DNA from: Erythrocercus mccallii
Lineage: Eukaryota; Chordata; Aves; Passeriformes; Dicruridae
Reading direction: 5' to 3'
DNA length: 64,000 nucleotides
Assembly: GCA_013397435.1 (NCBI GenBank)
Contig: VZRG01000201.1
Span: forward strand, 588,540 to 652,539
A model generated the notes under the pieces. It had not been told where the DNA came from. It saw only the letters and a program-made list of their open reading frames with translations, and did no database searches. The position numbers were made by a program, and so were the translations under genes. Position 1 is the first letter of the stretch, and each line of letters begins with the position of its first letter. This document shows positions 27,567 to 39,355 of this stretch, in pieces.

Positions 27567-27592
27567 CTGGGGTAAACAGTTGTTTACCCCAG
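27567..27592. repeat. Perfect palindrome (12 + 2 + 12) built on forkhead-type half sites
   Basis: CTGGGGTAAACA at 27567-27578 and its exact reverse complement at 27581-27592 flank GT. Each arm contains GTAAACA/TGTTTAC, a match to the forkhead (FOX) recognition core RYMAAYA, arranged head to head. As DNA it could be a cruciform or a paired binding site. As RNA the two-base loop is too tight for a normal microRNA precursor. Confidence 0.9.
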
Positions 27593-30500
27593 TTTCTCAG
27601 TTGGAAACAGCAGAAGCACAGAAGTGTCTCTCTCTGAGATGTTCTTCACTTCAGCTATGGTTGTGTTGCATGTGCAGGAATGCACATTCCTGCTGGTGCC
27701 CTGAAGTGCAGTTGAAAAGCAGGGTCACTGCTGTGTTTCACAAGCACCCACAGCATGACAAGAAGTGCTCAGCTGCCAGAGTAGAGTTTAATGAAAGAAC
27801 CTCTGTAACATAATTACACAAAAAGGACAATACATCCCTCCCTCCCTTTCAGGATTAATTATAAAACACAGGCAAACTGTAACTCATGACTAATACAGCA
27901 TTACTTACAAATATCTCATTGTTAATCCTGAACTCTGCAATTACAAGATGCTCATTACTATCTGAGAAGTTTCTGATGTCAGTACACTGACAGTAATTCA
28001 CAGGCTATGGACTGCTTTATGCCTGCTTGAGGTGGGTATGTCCCCTTGATTCTTAAATCAAACTTGACATTAGCATCACTTTGTGTTTTGGGTTTTTATA
28101 AGGGATTTTTGATGGTTTGTTGATTTTTTTTTTTATATGTAGCTATTGCAGAGATATCAGCTCAGATAAAATGTTGCCAAAGTAAATCTAAAAGGATGTG
28201 GTAGCCCAGAAAGAAATACAGAAATACATCAAGACACTCCAAATCACACTGAATGGAGGAAGATAGAAATGAGCTCAGAGAAAATAATTATCTGCATCCA
28301 CAAGAAAAACCAATCTACATTTTAGTGGGGTCTGTCTGCCCTGGTTCCTCTCTAAGGAACTCTGAAGTTCCCTAATTCCTTTCTTGGCGACTCTTCTATA
28401 TGCTGGCATGCTGTTAGCACACAGCAGGGACACAGATTTCCATGATGCAATTTGCTTGTTTTTCCTTAGTCCTTCACTTTAACTTTGCCTATATGCTTCC
28501 CATGGAAATCTCAACTTCGTTGACAGAATTATTAACAGTGGTGAGAGCTGATGGGGAGTCTCAAGCAGAGTAAACACAAACACATCCTGGTGTAGCCCAG
28601 TGTTTGTTATTGCATGTGTCATGGTAAAATTTTATGAAAAGAAAAAGAAATGTTCCACTTCTTATAAAGCCAGTCTCATGGGACACAAACTATTCCATCA
28701 AGAAGTTCTAAGGGAATATGGAAAATGAGCTTTTTGGACCTAATGAACTGATTTTTATTACCACTCGTGTCCAGAAATGTATATGACACAAGAGCAAGAT
28801 TTACAGTCAAAGTATTCAGCAGTCAAGAAAATACCAAAAATGGAACAGCCATGTAACTTTCCATTCCTTTTTATTAATTCTTCATGGGTACTGTGAAAGT
28901 CTTCAATGACTTAATCACAGACGAGTTTTTCCATTGGGCCCCTACTCCATTCATTGCACAAGAGACACGATGGGCACTGACCACATATGTATTCAAAACT
29001 CCAACTCAGTGCCCCTGTTCAGTGGCAACTCTACACCATTTTTGTCATGACTTACTCAAACTCTGCACAGTTTGAATTCATTATTGACTTTTTTCTGAGT
29101 GCATCATGATTGTCCTTATGTGCTCCAAGAGGGACTTGTTTTCTTTAGACTTCAAGAATATTAATATCCCCATTTTAAATATAAGGAATTTGGTTTGAGA
29201 GAGATACGTAAAACATTCTGTCAGCTTTCAGAGCCCAGTGTGATATGCCCATGGCTTATTATTTCTGGATACTTAACATTTTTACAGCACCTCTGTCCAC
29301 AGTTTGTTACACAGACACTCATGGACAGAGTGTTTGTTGAAGAGGAGAACAGTTTATTGGGATCTTGGCCCAAGACAGCACATTTGAGGAGTCAAATCTC
29401 TCAGACAGAGTTTCTTGTTGCCACTGGTGGTGAGAATCTGTTGTGAATATCCTTGCAATGATCTCTTCATCTGGATTGGGTAAGGCTCTTCTGCTCAGTT
29501 CCTATATTTCAGCTGGCCTGTGGTTCCATGTGAACACCCCAGCAAACATAACTTATCACTACTTATATATCATAACCCTATATAAGACATTTCCAAAATA
29601 AATTCATTAAAAGGACTGGCCCATATAATCAATTCTGCATGTGCAAGAATAATTTCTGTTTACTATTTACAAGTGCCTTATCTAAGCACAATTTGACCAC
29701 TTCCAGGAATCTCCTGCCATTTCATTCCACCCAGGATCATTGAATCACAGCCAATTATAACTAAAAAACTTGATTTTCATACATTTAACTCACCAGTAAC
29801 TTCAGGTCCATAAATCTTGTCACCAGTTCCCATGGATTTCAGCTGAAGATCCCAGTGCTTGACCTTTCATCTTCTGAACCCCAAGCCCCAAGCATTACAC
29901 ACCTCATGAAAGACGACTACTTTGGTTGAATTACAATTTGCCATTCTTAAATAAAAGTATGATACAAGGCTCAGTGAGGATCAGGTTTGTGCAGGTGACC
30001 CTCTGGTTAACCAGGTAATCTTGTTATACAACTTAATTTTTTTACAACCTTCCCTAACACCCAGCCCTCCCAGGGGTGAGACAGAGCTTCTTCCCCTCTT
30101 CCTCTACACTGTGTTGGTAACAAAATGAGAGAGTCTGGGAACACTAAAAATTGTCATTCTGCTTTTGAGTATATGCAAACAAACAGCAGTGTCAAAGATC
30201 AGGAACCAAGGGGCCTCTGTTTGGCGCTTATTCAGTGGCATGGGGAACGGGCTGGATGCAAATCACGACACAGCAGAAGAAGCAGAGGAAGGACAAAGTT
30301 TAACATAATTAGAACCTGTGGGAGAATTCATCTCCTCAGTCTCCAGGAGGGCCACAGATATTAAGATCTCAGATCTTTGACAGATTCAGGCAATTTTTCA
30401 TAGATGAAACACCCCAACAGGAGCTAAGTACCACAGCTGACACTTGCCTTTCAAGGCAGGAAAGCCTCTTTCTGTGATCTGCTTCTTAGAAAACTTCTCA

Positions 30501-31064
30501 GGGTGACACATAACAAAGTACCCTCATTCTGTGGGCTTAATCTTCTTCACATTTGCAGCTGACAAGGGCAAAGCTGCTCACAAACTCACTCAAGAGAAAA
30601 GAATATTTAGCACTTGAATAGCTGCTTACCTTTCCCTATGCATAATTGCATACAGTGAATCTGGATCACTACAAAGTGTTTGTTTAAGCACACAGAACCC
30701 TGGGCTCAGCTCCCTGCTTTTCCACAGCCTTCCTTGCATGACATTGAGAAGTCTCATAGGCCCAAAACTTTTAAATTAGTTAAGAATCTCATAATTTGAA
30801 TGACTGCTTTCCTCTGGATCCCATTTCTCCTATGCACCTTTGAAGATCAAGGCTTTACCCACTCTGCTTCAGCTTCCTCTCTCAAAGATAAAGGCCGTGT
30901 TGCCTGATCTTAAGGCAGGTTAGGGAAAATAAATGCACCATGACTGGCAGCATGCTTGGTAAGCTTACAGGCAGCTAGGAGACTGAGGGAATTCTGAATA
31001 TTATTTTTAACAAGCATTTTCTTTTACATGTATGCATTACTGCCCAAGACAGCTGGGTCAATTG
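27593..31064. other. Unannotated stretch
   Basis: No gene is recognised. The part at 27835-28010 is rich in homeodomain-type cores (GATTAATTATAAAAC and TAATCCTGAAC words) and could be a regulatory element. The stretch at about 29330-29600, with an AATAAA near 29600, has a vague LTR feel, but I could not identify it. Confidence 0.5.

Positions 31065-31090
<26 letters not shown>
31065..31090 (+). repeat. A26 homopolymer run
   Basis: There are 26 consecutive A residues, followed by GAGG and a further A run. No retro-copy of a gene is recognisable upstream, and CR1 does not use poly(A) tails, so this is called a simple repeat and not the tail of a processed pseudogene. Confidence 0.95.
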
Positions 31091-31095
<5 letters not shown>

Positions 31096-32830
31096 AAAAA
31101 ATTAAATTAACAATGATCAATTACTGGAAAAACAAGGCGGTGTAGGTCGTGGAAAGATACTTGCTGTCCTCCACAGTCTGCTCTTCCCAAGCTTACAGCA
31201 GAGATCTAGGGAATGTTTTACCACAGCAGCCCTGTGGTGAAAAGACTTTAGTGTTGGTGGATGCTCTGCAGGCACATGGACCCCATGGGACATGTAAAAG
31301 AGGGAAGAATATGTCACTACAAACTCTCATGCATTGAGATGGAGTTTCCTTGACTGACTGGGATTTATGGGAATTCATTAGGACATTTATGGTTGGCATT
31401 AGCCAAATATACACACAGCTGTGTGCTCCTTTCCTTCTTATTCAGTTTGCCATACGCGAAAAGGAAATTATTTGTTTTGAAGAGGCTGTCACAAGATAAA
31501 AAGGACTTTTAGTCATCAAGTGAAGATAGATTGTGGCTGAAAAGTGCAGCCCTTCAGAGACAGCCTCTGAGATGGAGGGGTCCTGTGATGGAGCACAAAC
31601 CTCATGAACCCAGACCTGGTGTCTTCAGGCTGCAAGAGAGGGAGTGCAAGGTGAACTGCCCTCTTAGTCAAGGGCAATATGTAAGCACTGCATCAAATGA
31701 AAATAAAAATGAAAGTTAATGTGGCATTTAGCATTTTTCCATGTTAAAACCTTTCTACTACAGGTCTAGGTTGTCCTCAGCTTTTCATGATGGGAGCTGT
31801 TGTGAGTTGTAGGAATGTACTGTTCCCATGGCATGGGGTCCTGCCCTCCAGCATGGAGTCAGGTACTATTTTAATTAACAGCAATGGTGGCTGTGACTGC
31901 CAAAAAAGGAGAAGGCCAGCTCAGAGCACCATTTAACATAAAAATGCATTAAACCTCTGGAAATGGGACCACAAGTACATAATACTTTATGGACAGATGC
32001 TGCTAAGTAGACAGCTCCCCTGACCAGAGGAGATTAATTTAATGCATGTATATGACACTCCCCTTTTAAAGCATCACTCACACAAGCAGAGTGCTCTTCT
32101 CTATTCTTCTGACTTTGTGCCAGAGGGAGAGGACAGCCAAGTTGTCCAGCTTAAAGAAAAATAGACCTTCAAACACACTATCACCAGATTTCTGCACCAA
32201 CATATTTTGTAGCAGGGCTAGTAAACCCTAATCCCATGGGCCAATTTGTGTTTTAATTCATACAGCAAATTGCATTGTGACAAACTCAGTATTAACTCAT
32301 TTATCATCTCTTTTTTCTGCTCAGCTCACCAGCTACAGCTTTATTTGCTGCCTAAATGCTGAACTACAGATAGCTTGAGAGGCAGAATTTGAAATGAAAA
32401 ATGAATGCACCTTACAAACTTAGCACCTTCAGCGGTGATCTTGTCAAGCTTTACAAACTAAGCAGAATTGGGTTAGACCTGCACTGAAAGGAGAGTTGTG
32501 AAGAGGAGAGGCGAGAGAAAGCAGAAGGTGACATTGAGCTTTACTTTCACCAGGACAGTAGGGAGAAGGTTCCCTTGCGTAGCCCTGGTGGGTGTTGAAG
32601 AAAAGCCATCAGCTGGAGCATGTTAACGTTATTAACTTTGGTTTGAAGGCATTAGAGGAGAGTTTTGCATTGATGTTTTTTATGATTGCAGGGTGGGGTT
32701 TTTTTTTCACCAGATCATGTATTCATATTTTCCTTTTGCAGTATTTGCAGTCAGCTTTGCAGCTTCTGACAGGGGAGGCAGGAGGACTCATGTCTATGGC
32801 AAAGCCCAGTACTGTCCATCTGAAGCATCT
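31091..32830. other. Unannotated stretch
   Basis: No gene or repeat is recognised. The segment at 32020-32460 is unique, AT-rich sequence with TTTAATTCATAC and ATTAACTC words, and at most is a weak regulatory candidate. Confidence 0.5.
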
Positions 32831-33130
32831 TGAAATCACAGAATTATTCGGGTTGGAAGGGACATTTAAAACCCTAGTTTAAAAAGTACAAACCCCCTGC
32901 AATGTGCAGGGACATGTTCCACTAGACAAATTGCTCAGAGCCCCATCTAACCTGACCTTGAACATTTTCAGGAATGGGGCATCCATCACCTCTCTGGGCA
33001 ACCTCTTCCAGGGTTTTGTCATTCTAAGAAAAATCTTTATCTAAGTTCACCCTCCCTCAGCTTAAACCCATTACCCCTTGGCCTACTGCAAAAGGCACTG
33101 CTAAAAAGTTTGTTCCCATCTCTGCAGTTG
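32831..33130 (-). mobile_element. CR1 retrotransposon 3' region
   Basis: This is antisense CR1 of about 300 bases. It has ATCACAGAATTATTCGGGTT, GTTGGAAGGGAC, TTCCACTAGACAAATTGCTC, GAATGGGGCATCC, CCTCTCTGGGCAACCTCTTC, AAACCCATTACCCCTTGG and a degraded AAAAAGTTTGTTCCCATCTC. Similarity fades after about 33130. The copy is 5'-truncated and more diverged than the one at 54213. Confidence 0.95.
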
Positions 33131-35697
33131 TGTGCCTGTCTTCTAATAAAATAAAGGAATAATGCAACTGCTGCAAAGCTGAGACACCAGGAAACTGATA
33201 GGCTTAAAACTAAATGGGTTAGAGGCAAGGAAAAAAGCAAAAAGGAAGAAAAATAGGTATAAAAATGCTGTGATCTCTGCAAGCATATACAAGACTGAAA
33301 AGAAAAACATACTATTGCTTGGAAAATTATCTTTTTTAATCTATTTATCTTTTTAATATTTAGGTATTTTTACATTGAAATCAGCCTCTTTGCTGTCATT
33401 ATCACATTGTCACATCTTAGTCTGATTCCCTCTGCCCTTTTCTCATTCATTTCATTTCACCTTTCTTCCAACACTTTAGAGGTGCCAGAGAAAACCTTAA
33501 AGACAGAAATTCCCACAAGATTCCTGATTGTTGGTGTCCAGAAAGAGGAAGGAGAACTGAATGGGTTTCTCTGGTGCGGAAAACCTGTGATGGGAATTCA
33601 CCTGCTGAAATTGTATTGCACAATTCCAAAAACCTGTCAGTGCCCAGGAATCAGACAGGTTGCAGGTGCCAAAAGCCACAGGCAGAAGCTCAGATCACTA
33701 ACTCTTGACAATCAGACTCCTGTTCCCTTATGAGAATAACCCCAAGGCTTTTATCTGGCAGGCACTTTGTCGTATTTGGGTCCTCTCCACTGGCCAGCTC
33801 AGCCTCAGAGTGTGCTCCTCGATTTCTTTTGAGTTTTGTTGCTGTTAGAAAATAAGCTTCACCCCCTGGGGATTTTTCACTCATTGTGCAATGAACCTTC
33901 ATGCCTATTAACGCTATGCCATGAAAGCAAGCTTTCCCATAATTTCCTGCTCTTCTTTATGATTAATTTCCTCTGCTAATCAGCAGAAAAACAACAAAAC
34001 ATCTTTACAAAGTAAGGCTAAAACCTCAAAAGTCCCCAGCTTTCACTTGAAGCTCTATGCCATCCCCAAAGTCTGGTTTCTATTTCCATAAAATTCAAGA
34101 GGTCTTTAAATCCCCTGTTGTAGTCTATACCAAGCTGACCTCCTTGACATGCAAACTTTTATATAACAAGAAAATGCTAGCGCACATAAAATTAAAAAGG
34201 ATGGATGGTCTCAGTAATAGACATGACTCCATTTCTTACCAGCTTCCTCAGCAAATCAAATTATGTCATTGAGGCAACTTTTCAGCATTTGCCACTAACA
34301 GGAACAGCAAAGTCCTCAGAGAGTTGATCTGGCATAATAGCTGACACAAAACACACGGGACAATTCATCACAATAAAAACTGCATGCAGGTAAATTGCTT
34401 TCTCTAATGTCTTGGGACAGTCCTCAGAACAACACAGAACTCAAGAGAGGAAAAAAAAAATGCTGAAATACAGACTTTGAATCTCCCAACTCAGAAATTT
34501 GTAATAGAGCAAACAAGGGAATCCCTCAGTGCACCTCATCCCAGTGAAGGTATCTATGAAAGTTTGGAAATACTGAGATTTTTGGCTGAAGAGTGAACCT
34601 CAACAAAATGAAGAACATAAATTTTTGCAGGTGCAGTGAGTTGAATGGGACATAGAGGTGTGAGGGGTGCTATGGGAAGATTTCTGCGTGGCAAAGGCGG
34701 GAGGGAGCCTGAAGCAGGGGAATGGGACCTCAGTGAAGAGGCAATCCCAGCTGTCTGCTGGAGTAGTTTTCCCCACAGTAGCAAATTCATCCATTTTACT
34801 CCACAGCTGCTGCTGAAGCAGTGCATGGTGGGGAGAACCCAGACAGTGCTATGAACTTGTTTAGAACACAATAGTGCTGTTAAAATACCACATATTTTAT
34901 CTCGGCATAACTGCTCCCCTGTGTAAGAGATGCTGACACCATCATGGGAGGCATAGAAAAGTATCTGATGGCAAAATGAGCCCAGAGAGAGAAAGAGAAA
35001 GAACGAAGTAATCACTTTGTAAGCTGTTAAATGCAGCCTTCGCAGAGTATAGGGTTTTCCTGGGTGAATACATGTCATTTTTCAGTTTTTACCTTCCAGA
35101 TATTGGAAAAAATATAAATACATAAAAAAATTTAATAATTTTGACTGACAAAACATGGTTTTCAACTAATACAAATTCTTCTCAGGTATGCTTTGTCCGT
35201 CTTATTTGACTTGGCAGATAATTACAAATGAAGCCCTCTTGCCTACAGATTTGCATCTTAATGGTTAACTTTTGGAGAACTCTTTGCCTTTTTTATTACT
35301 ATCTTTCAGAGCAATCTCAAGGAATCAGATACTTGTCCATTGAACACAATACATATCTAAAATCTGATTCCACTTTGGAGATCTTAGCCATTTTTTATTA
35401 TCATTATTTTTGTCAGGATTGTTGTATTTCACAGTTACAAGTCTGCAACTTTCTTCTGGACAAAAGTCAGATTTTCTTACAACTGTGGTTATCTCCTTAG
35501 TACACAAGATATACTGAGATATCAGATGTTTATATTTTTTTAAAAAGAAAAACAAGGAGCAATTTGGTTTAGGTTTACCTATGGAATACCTAAAATAATT
35601 ATGTGGCGTGACAAATTTGGCTTATGGGATATGGCCTGAGGCATAGAGAAAAGGTACGAGAAATTTGTGCCATGCTGAGTCCAGGAAATATCCCAAT
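33131..35697. other. Unannotated stretch holding the longest open frame
   Basis: The minus-strand frame 34554-35078 is 174 codons, the longest in the window. Its translation has a hydrophobic patch at about residues 24-45 and a Ser/Pro/Leu-rich second half, but no known domain. Codon use is unremarkable and no flanking splice sites in phase stand out. I treat it as chance or, at most, an unverified lineage-specific frame. Confidence 0.5.
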
Positions 35698-36052
35698 TCA
35701 TAGAATTGTAGAATTGTTAAGGATGGAAAAGACCTCTAAGATCATTGAGTCCAACCACTACAGTCCCATCCTGCCCAACCCACCCTGTCTCCAAGCACCA
35801 CATCCACGCATTTCTGAGCACTCCAGGGGCTGTAATTACACCATTTCCCTGGACAGCTTGTTTCAGTGTGTGACCTCCCTTTCAGGGAAGAAATTTTACC
35901 TAATATAAAATCTAAATATCCACTGGGACAATTGGAGGTCTTTTCCTCAGGTCCTGTCACTTGTTAGCTGGGAGAAGAGACTGACCCCCAGCTGGCTACA
36001 CCCTCCTGTCAGGGAGTTGTAGAGAGTGATAATGCCCCCCCGATCCTCCTTT
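35698..36052 (-). mobile_element. CR1 retrotransposon 3' region, longest copy in the window
   Basis: This is antisense CR1 of about 355 bases. It has TCATAGAATTGTAGAATTG, GATCATTGAGTCCAACCACT, CAAGCACCACATCCACGC, AAGAAATTTTACCTAATAT, GGCTACACCCTCCTGTCAGG and AGTTGTAGAGAGTGATAATG. It ends in a run of seven C residues and GATCCTCC. It belongs to a subfamily whose 3' wording ('GTCCAACC', 'ACCACATCC') differs from the copies at 24461 and 32831. No coding sequence remains. Confidence 0.95.
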
Positions 36053-36872
36053 ATTCACATGCATTAAAAAACACATTGAAAGCTCTGTTTGGGGCCAGCC
36101 CTTTGGATATTTTTTGCATGTCCAGGTGCATCTCGGCAGAGGTGCTTTCCCAGCATTGTCTCCTGGCTGTGTGTCGAGGAACAGGCAAACTTGACGTGTT
36201 TGCAGTGAGCAGCTTTGTTCAAAACTCCCATCTGTCACTGCTGTTGAAACAAAATAGAATGAAACAAATACCTCAACAGATTCAGGGAGGCACCAGGTGA
36301 CTTATTCAAAACAATCACTGAACGTGGTATGGAAAAAAATCCCTAAGAAAACCTGGTATGAGCCAAGCATGGATTGGAACCAGGTCACTTCTGCTGTCAG
36401 TGAACAGAGGCTTTGAATGAAAACTGTTGGTGGTACAAATCAGATCCTTCCTAAGCAACCCTAAGTGTGCCCTGCAAATATCAGACATTTTGTATATCTC
36501 AGAGAAGGCCTGCAAAGCACTTTGCAAAGCACAGAAGAAGCCCCATCATATTGAGAAAGGCAAGCAGTGGAATTCATAGAGGAAAAAGATGTTGAAATTC
36601 GGAGTTTCTTGGCAGTGGTCCCACATTCAGTGGTCAGTAGTTCTCTGCTATATCATGACTGGTTTCCTTAACCCTTTGGAAGCAGAAACTGTGAAGATTC
36701 ATGCTCTTACCCTACCATATTTCTCCTCCAATGAAGCTATTCCATACAGACTTTGGGAGGCACACATGGCAGGCTTTTGCATTCCCTGCACATCCATCAC
36801 AACACCAGGCCTGCCTTTGCAGACCAACGGGGGTCCCCAGCATCTCCAGAAGAGCTCACACTTGCACTGCTC
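36053..36872. other. Unannotated stretch between two CR1 tails
   Basis: Nothing is recognised. A 10-base word TGCAAAGCAC occurs twice, 12 bases apart, at 36511 and 36523. Confidence 0.55.
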
Positions 36873-36985
36873 CCAGAATCACAGAATATTCTGAGTTGGA
36901 AGGGACCCACAAGGATCATCAAGTCCAGCTCTTACAGAGCTCAATCCATAACCATGGCACTATTTACACCATGCTCTAACCAACT
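36873..36985 (-). mobile_element. CR1 retrotransposon 3' tail
   Basis: This is antisense CR1 of about 113 bases. It has CCAGAATCACAGAATATTC, TGAGTTGGAAGGGACCCAC, AAGGATCATCAAGTCCAGCT and CACCATGCTCTAACCAACTG. The 'GAGTTGGAAGGGACCCACAAGG' type of wording places it in the same general subfamily as the tail at 63133-63304. It is strongly 5'-truncated. Confidence 0.92.
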
Positions 36986-37191
36986 GCTAATCTAACAGAA
37001 GCTATTTAATTTATTCAATACATCAGAAATACAAAATACCAGTTAACTAAGTAACATAGAAAGGATTTACAACAGCGCTAGGTGTTAAAGATGAATATTA
37101 AACAACCAGACTCTTCCTTGAATCAGAATTTAGACCCCAGTCCCTCAAAAGATGAAATATGTAGTTTGCCCCTCACTCACTGGAACACACT

Positions 37192-37236
37192 GTGTCTGGC
37201 TGAATAACTGTGTCTGTGAAGTGTCTGGCTGAATAA
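37192..37236. repeat. Short tandem duplication, 29-base unit
   Basis: GTGTCTGGCTGAATAA occurs at 37192-37207 and again at 37221-37236, with CTGTGTCTGTGAA between them. This is about one and a half copies of a 29-base unit. Confidence 0.9.
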
Positions 37237-37914
37237 TTAATAAACCAGGATGAATGTAACTATATTTCTGTCAGTTTTGTTTTAAAACCAACAGATTATA
37301 ATTTTGACCATATATTACACACTGTACTGTCAGAGTATTACTCACAGTTATTGTTTACCATGGCATCACAGATGTCTCTTCAGTGCACAAAACACAGACT
37401 CTGCTTCTCCCAGCCCCCTCCTGGGGCAGGAGCTGGGGGCACATGGGGGAAGCCAAAAGCACAAACATGACCAGCCAACACAGCATGCAGTAAGCTGCAC
37501 TAATCCACTCCCCAGGACTCCCAAGGCTGTGCCTCAAGCCTGGTTGTGTGGTTAGCCCAAGACCACATGGAAATTTTGTCACACAAAAAAGGACAGGCAG
37601 CAGGGCTTCCCTGGCTGGTGAGAGCAGTCTGATCTGGGGATCATCCTTCATTGTTTCAAAGGAAACCTGGACAAAGGCCACACTGGAAACTCCAGTGAAT
37701 ATAAGACATTACAGAGAGGGTACCAAGAGCCCCTTCTCCCCTAGCTGCTACCTCTTCCCTGTAAATCTTCAGTTCAGTACTCAGATGCATCCTTGACAGT
37801 CTGAATTCAAACCGGGACCAATGTAATAGATAACAGAATACAAATCTCTAAATATATTTGTTCAAACGAATTAATTCCTTTTCATGTCCTTGACATTGAG
37901 ATAGGGTAGAAGAA

Positions 37915-37937
37915 AATGTGTCATTTGATGACACATT
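37915..37937. repeat. Perfect hairpin (10 + 3 + 10)
   Basis: AATGTGTCAT at 37915-37924, loop TTG, then the exact reverse complement ATGACACATT at 37928-37937. Allowing a two-base bulge, a few more A/T pairs can form outside. It is too short for a microRNA precursor. Confidence 0.9.
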
Positions 37938-39204
37938 ACTTTTCCCCATCTCCATCCATCTTCCCCAATGCTTATTCAATAGTTCCATGACTTGAATTCA
38001 TCATATCAAGTGTACATCAAAATTGAATTAAAACAATTTGAGTCAGAAAGCATACAGATGCTCATATGTTTTCCATAGCTAAGGACATCCTGTTAGAGTT
38101 GCACAGCTGCAAATTCCGAAACATTTAAAAAGAAAATTGTTTTACATGGAGGAAGGAAAGAGATGCCTGATTTTAAACAATTCATGTTCCACATTATGAT
38201 GTTTGGTATATTTTTTAAGTTTTACAAAGGGGAATGCTGGGTAGGAAGGAGGAAAATTCCATTAGTGTCTCCAGAAAGGGTTTTAAAAATGCTCTATAAA
38301 GCACTTTAGCACTGAAAAACATTCTTATAGACACATTATGTGGGGACAAATTAGACACATCCTTAGTCCACTGAGAATTTAAAATTGAATTCAAGAACAT
38401 ATGTTTACAGAGGCTTTAAGAAAGAGATTGCTAATCAAATGTAGGTAACCAAAAACCCCAAAAAACAGCCCTAGGATCTGATTATCAGAGGGTGCAAACT
38501 GGTGGTGAGACTCCAATCATGAATTTCTGATCAATTTCAGTTGTCATTTTCACAAGTATTTGAGTGAGAGAGAGACAGATAACTTTGATCTACTGTTCAT
38601 TTAATGGCATGAGAAGCTGACCAAAGGCAAAACTCAGAAGACTACACTAAGCAGAATACCGGGGAAATGGACCTGAGAGTAAATAATATTTGCAATCAAG
38701 TTCTCCTGCCCCTAACTCCATAGCTCTGCAACAGAGAGACACAGGAGTAGCAATCATGATGCAGGATTTGCCTCAATGGGCTTTACTTTGAGCCTTCTCT
38801 CCTTCGGGGAAAATGCGGATCTCATTTTTTTTTTGCATGTTCAAGCCTTTTCCTCGGTATTGTGTCTGTGAGCAAGGGTGTCATTTATTTCTATCATTTC
38901 CAAGATGCTGACACATTATAATCATCTAAGATAGCTTCTAATGGATTTAGTATTGCATACAGATAAATAGCAGAGTATCAAAGCATTCTTCTTGCATAAT
39001 TTCTGATTTGTGCTACACAGAATCACTGTCAGGAGAATGCAGGTGAAAATCTTAGCTTTGCCAGAAACTATGGGGTTTTTGCCCTTGTTTTCAGAGGTAG
39101 CACTAGAGAAAAGCTGGAAAACTTCATTTCAGCTCTCTGCAGGAAAACTGCTGTGGAGTTATGCTGTCTTTCATTATATTTGTCAGTGTGTTTCCTTTTC
39201 ACAG

Positions 39205-39355
39205 GCTGCAAGTGAAGGAAAAGATTGAGAAACTGAACAGGCTGGGAACCTGTGGGAGTCCCCAGCCCTTCGACTCTTTTTACTCTTCCAGCCATCCAAA
39301 CAGCTGGTTGAATACTGGTTCACTTCCAGGAGTAAATGGGTATTCAACCACCTGA
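39205..39355 (+). other. Possible terminal coding exon, unrecognised
   Basis: A strong splice-acceptor-like sequence, TGTTTCCTTTTCACAG, ends at 39204. From 39205 a frame stays open for about 50 codons to a TGA at 39353-39355. It starts in the third position of a codon: (A)GG CTG CAA GTG. Codon choice is coding-like, with CTG leucines, GTG valine and many C/G third positions. The predicted start is charged (LQVKEKIEKLNRLG) and the tail is Ser/Asn/Gly-rich, ending VNGYSTT. I recognise no family. An AATAAA lies about 750 bases downstream, near 40104. No upstream partner exon was found. This may be chance. Confidence 0.2.

Larger units (their letters stand above)
36986..39204. other. Unannotated stretch
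   Basis: No gene is recognised. It contains the small tandem repeat at 37192 and the hairpin at 37915, which are listed separately. Confidence 0.55.

Noticed and set aside
31065..31090. A26 as the tail of a processed pseudogene
   Set aside because: No gene-like sequence lies upstream and CR1 does not leave poly(A) tails. A simple repeat is the simpler reading.
34554..35078. 174-codon minus-strand open frame, the longest in the window
   Set aside because: The translation has no recognisable domain, the composition is haphazard, and the length is within what chance gives in 64 kb of this composition. No phased splice sites or promoter were seen.
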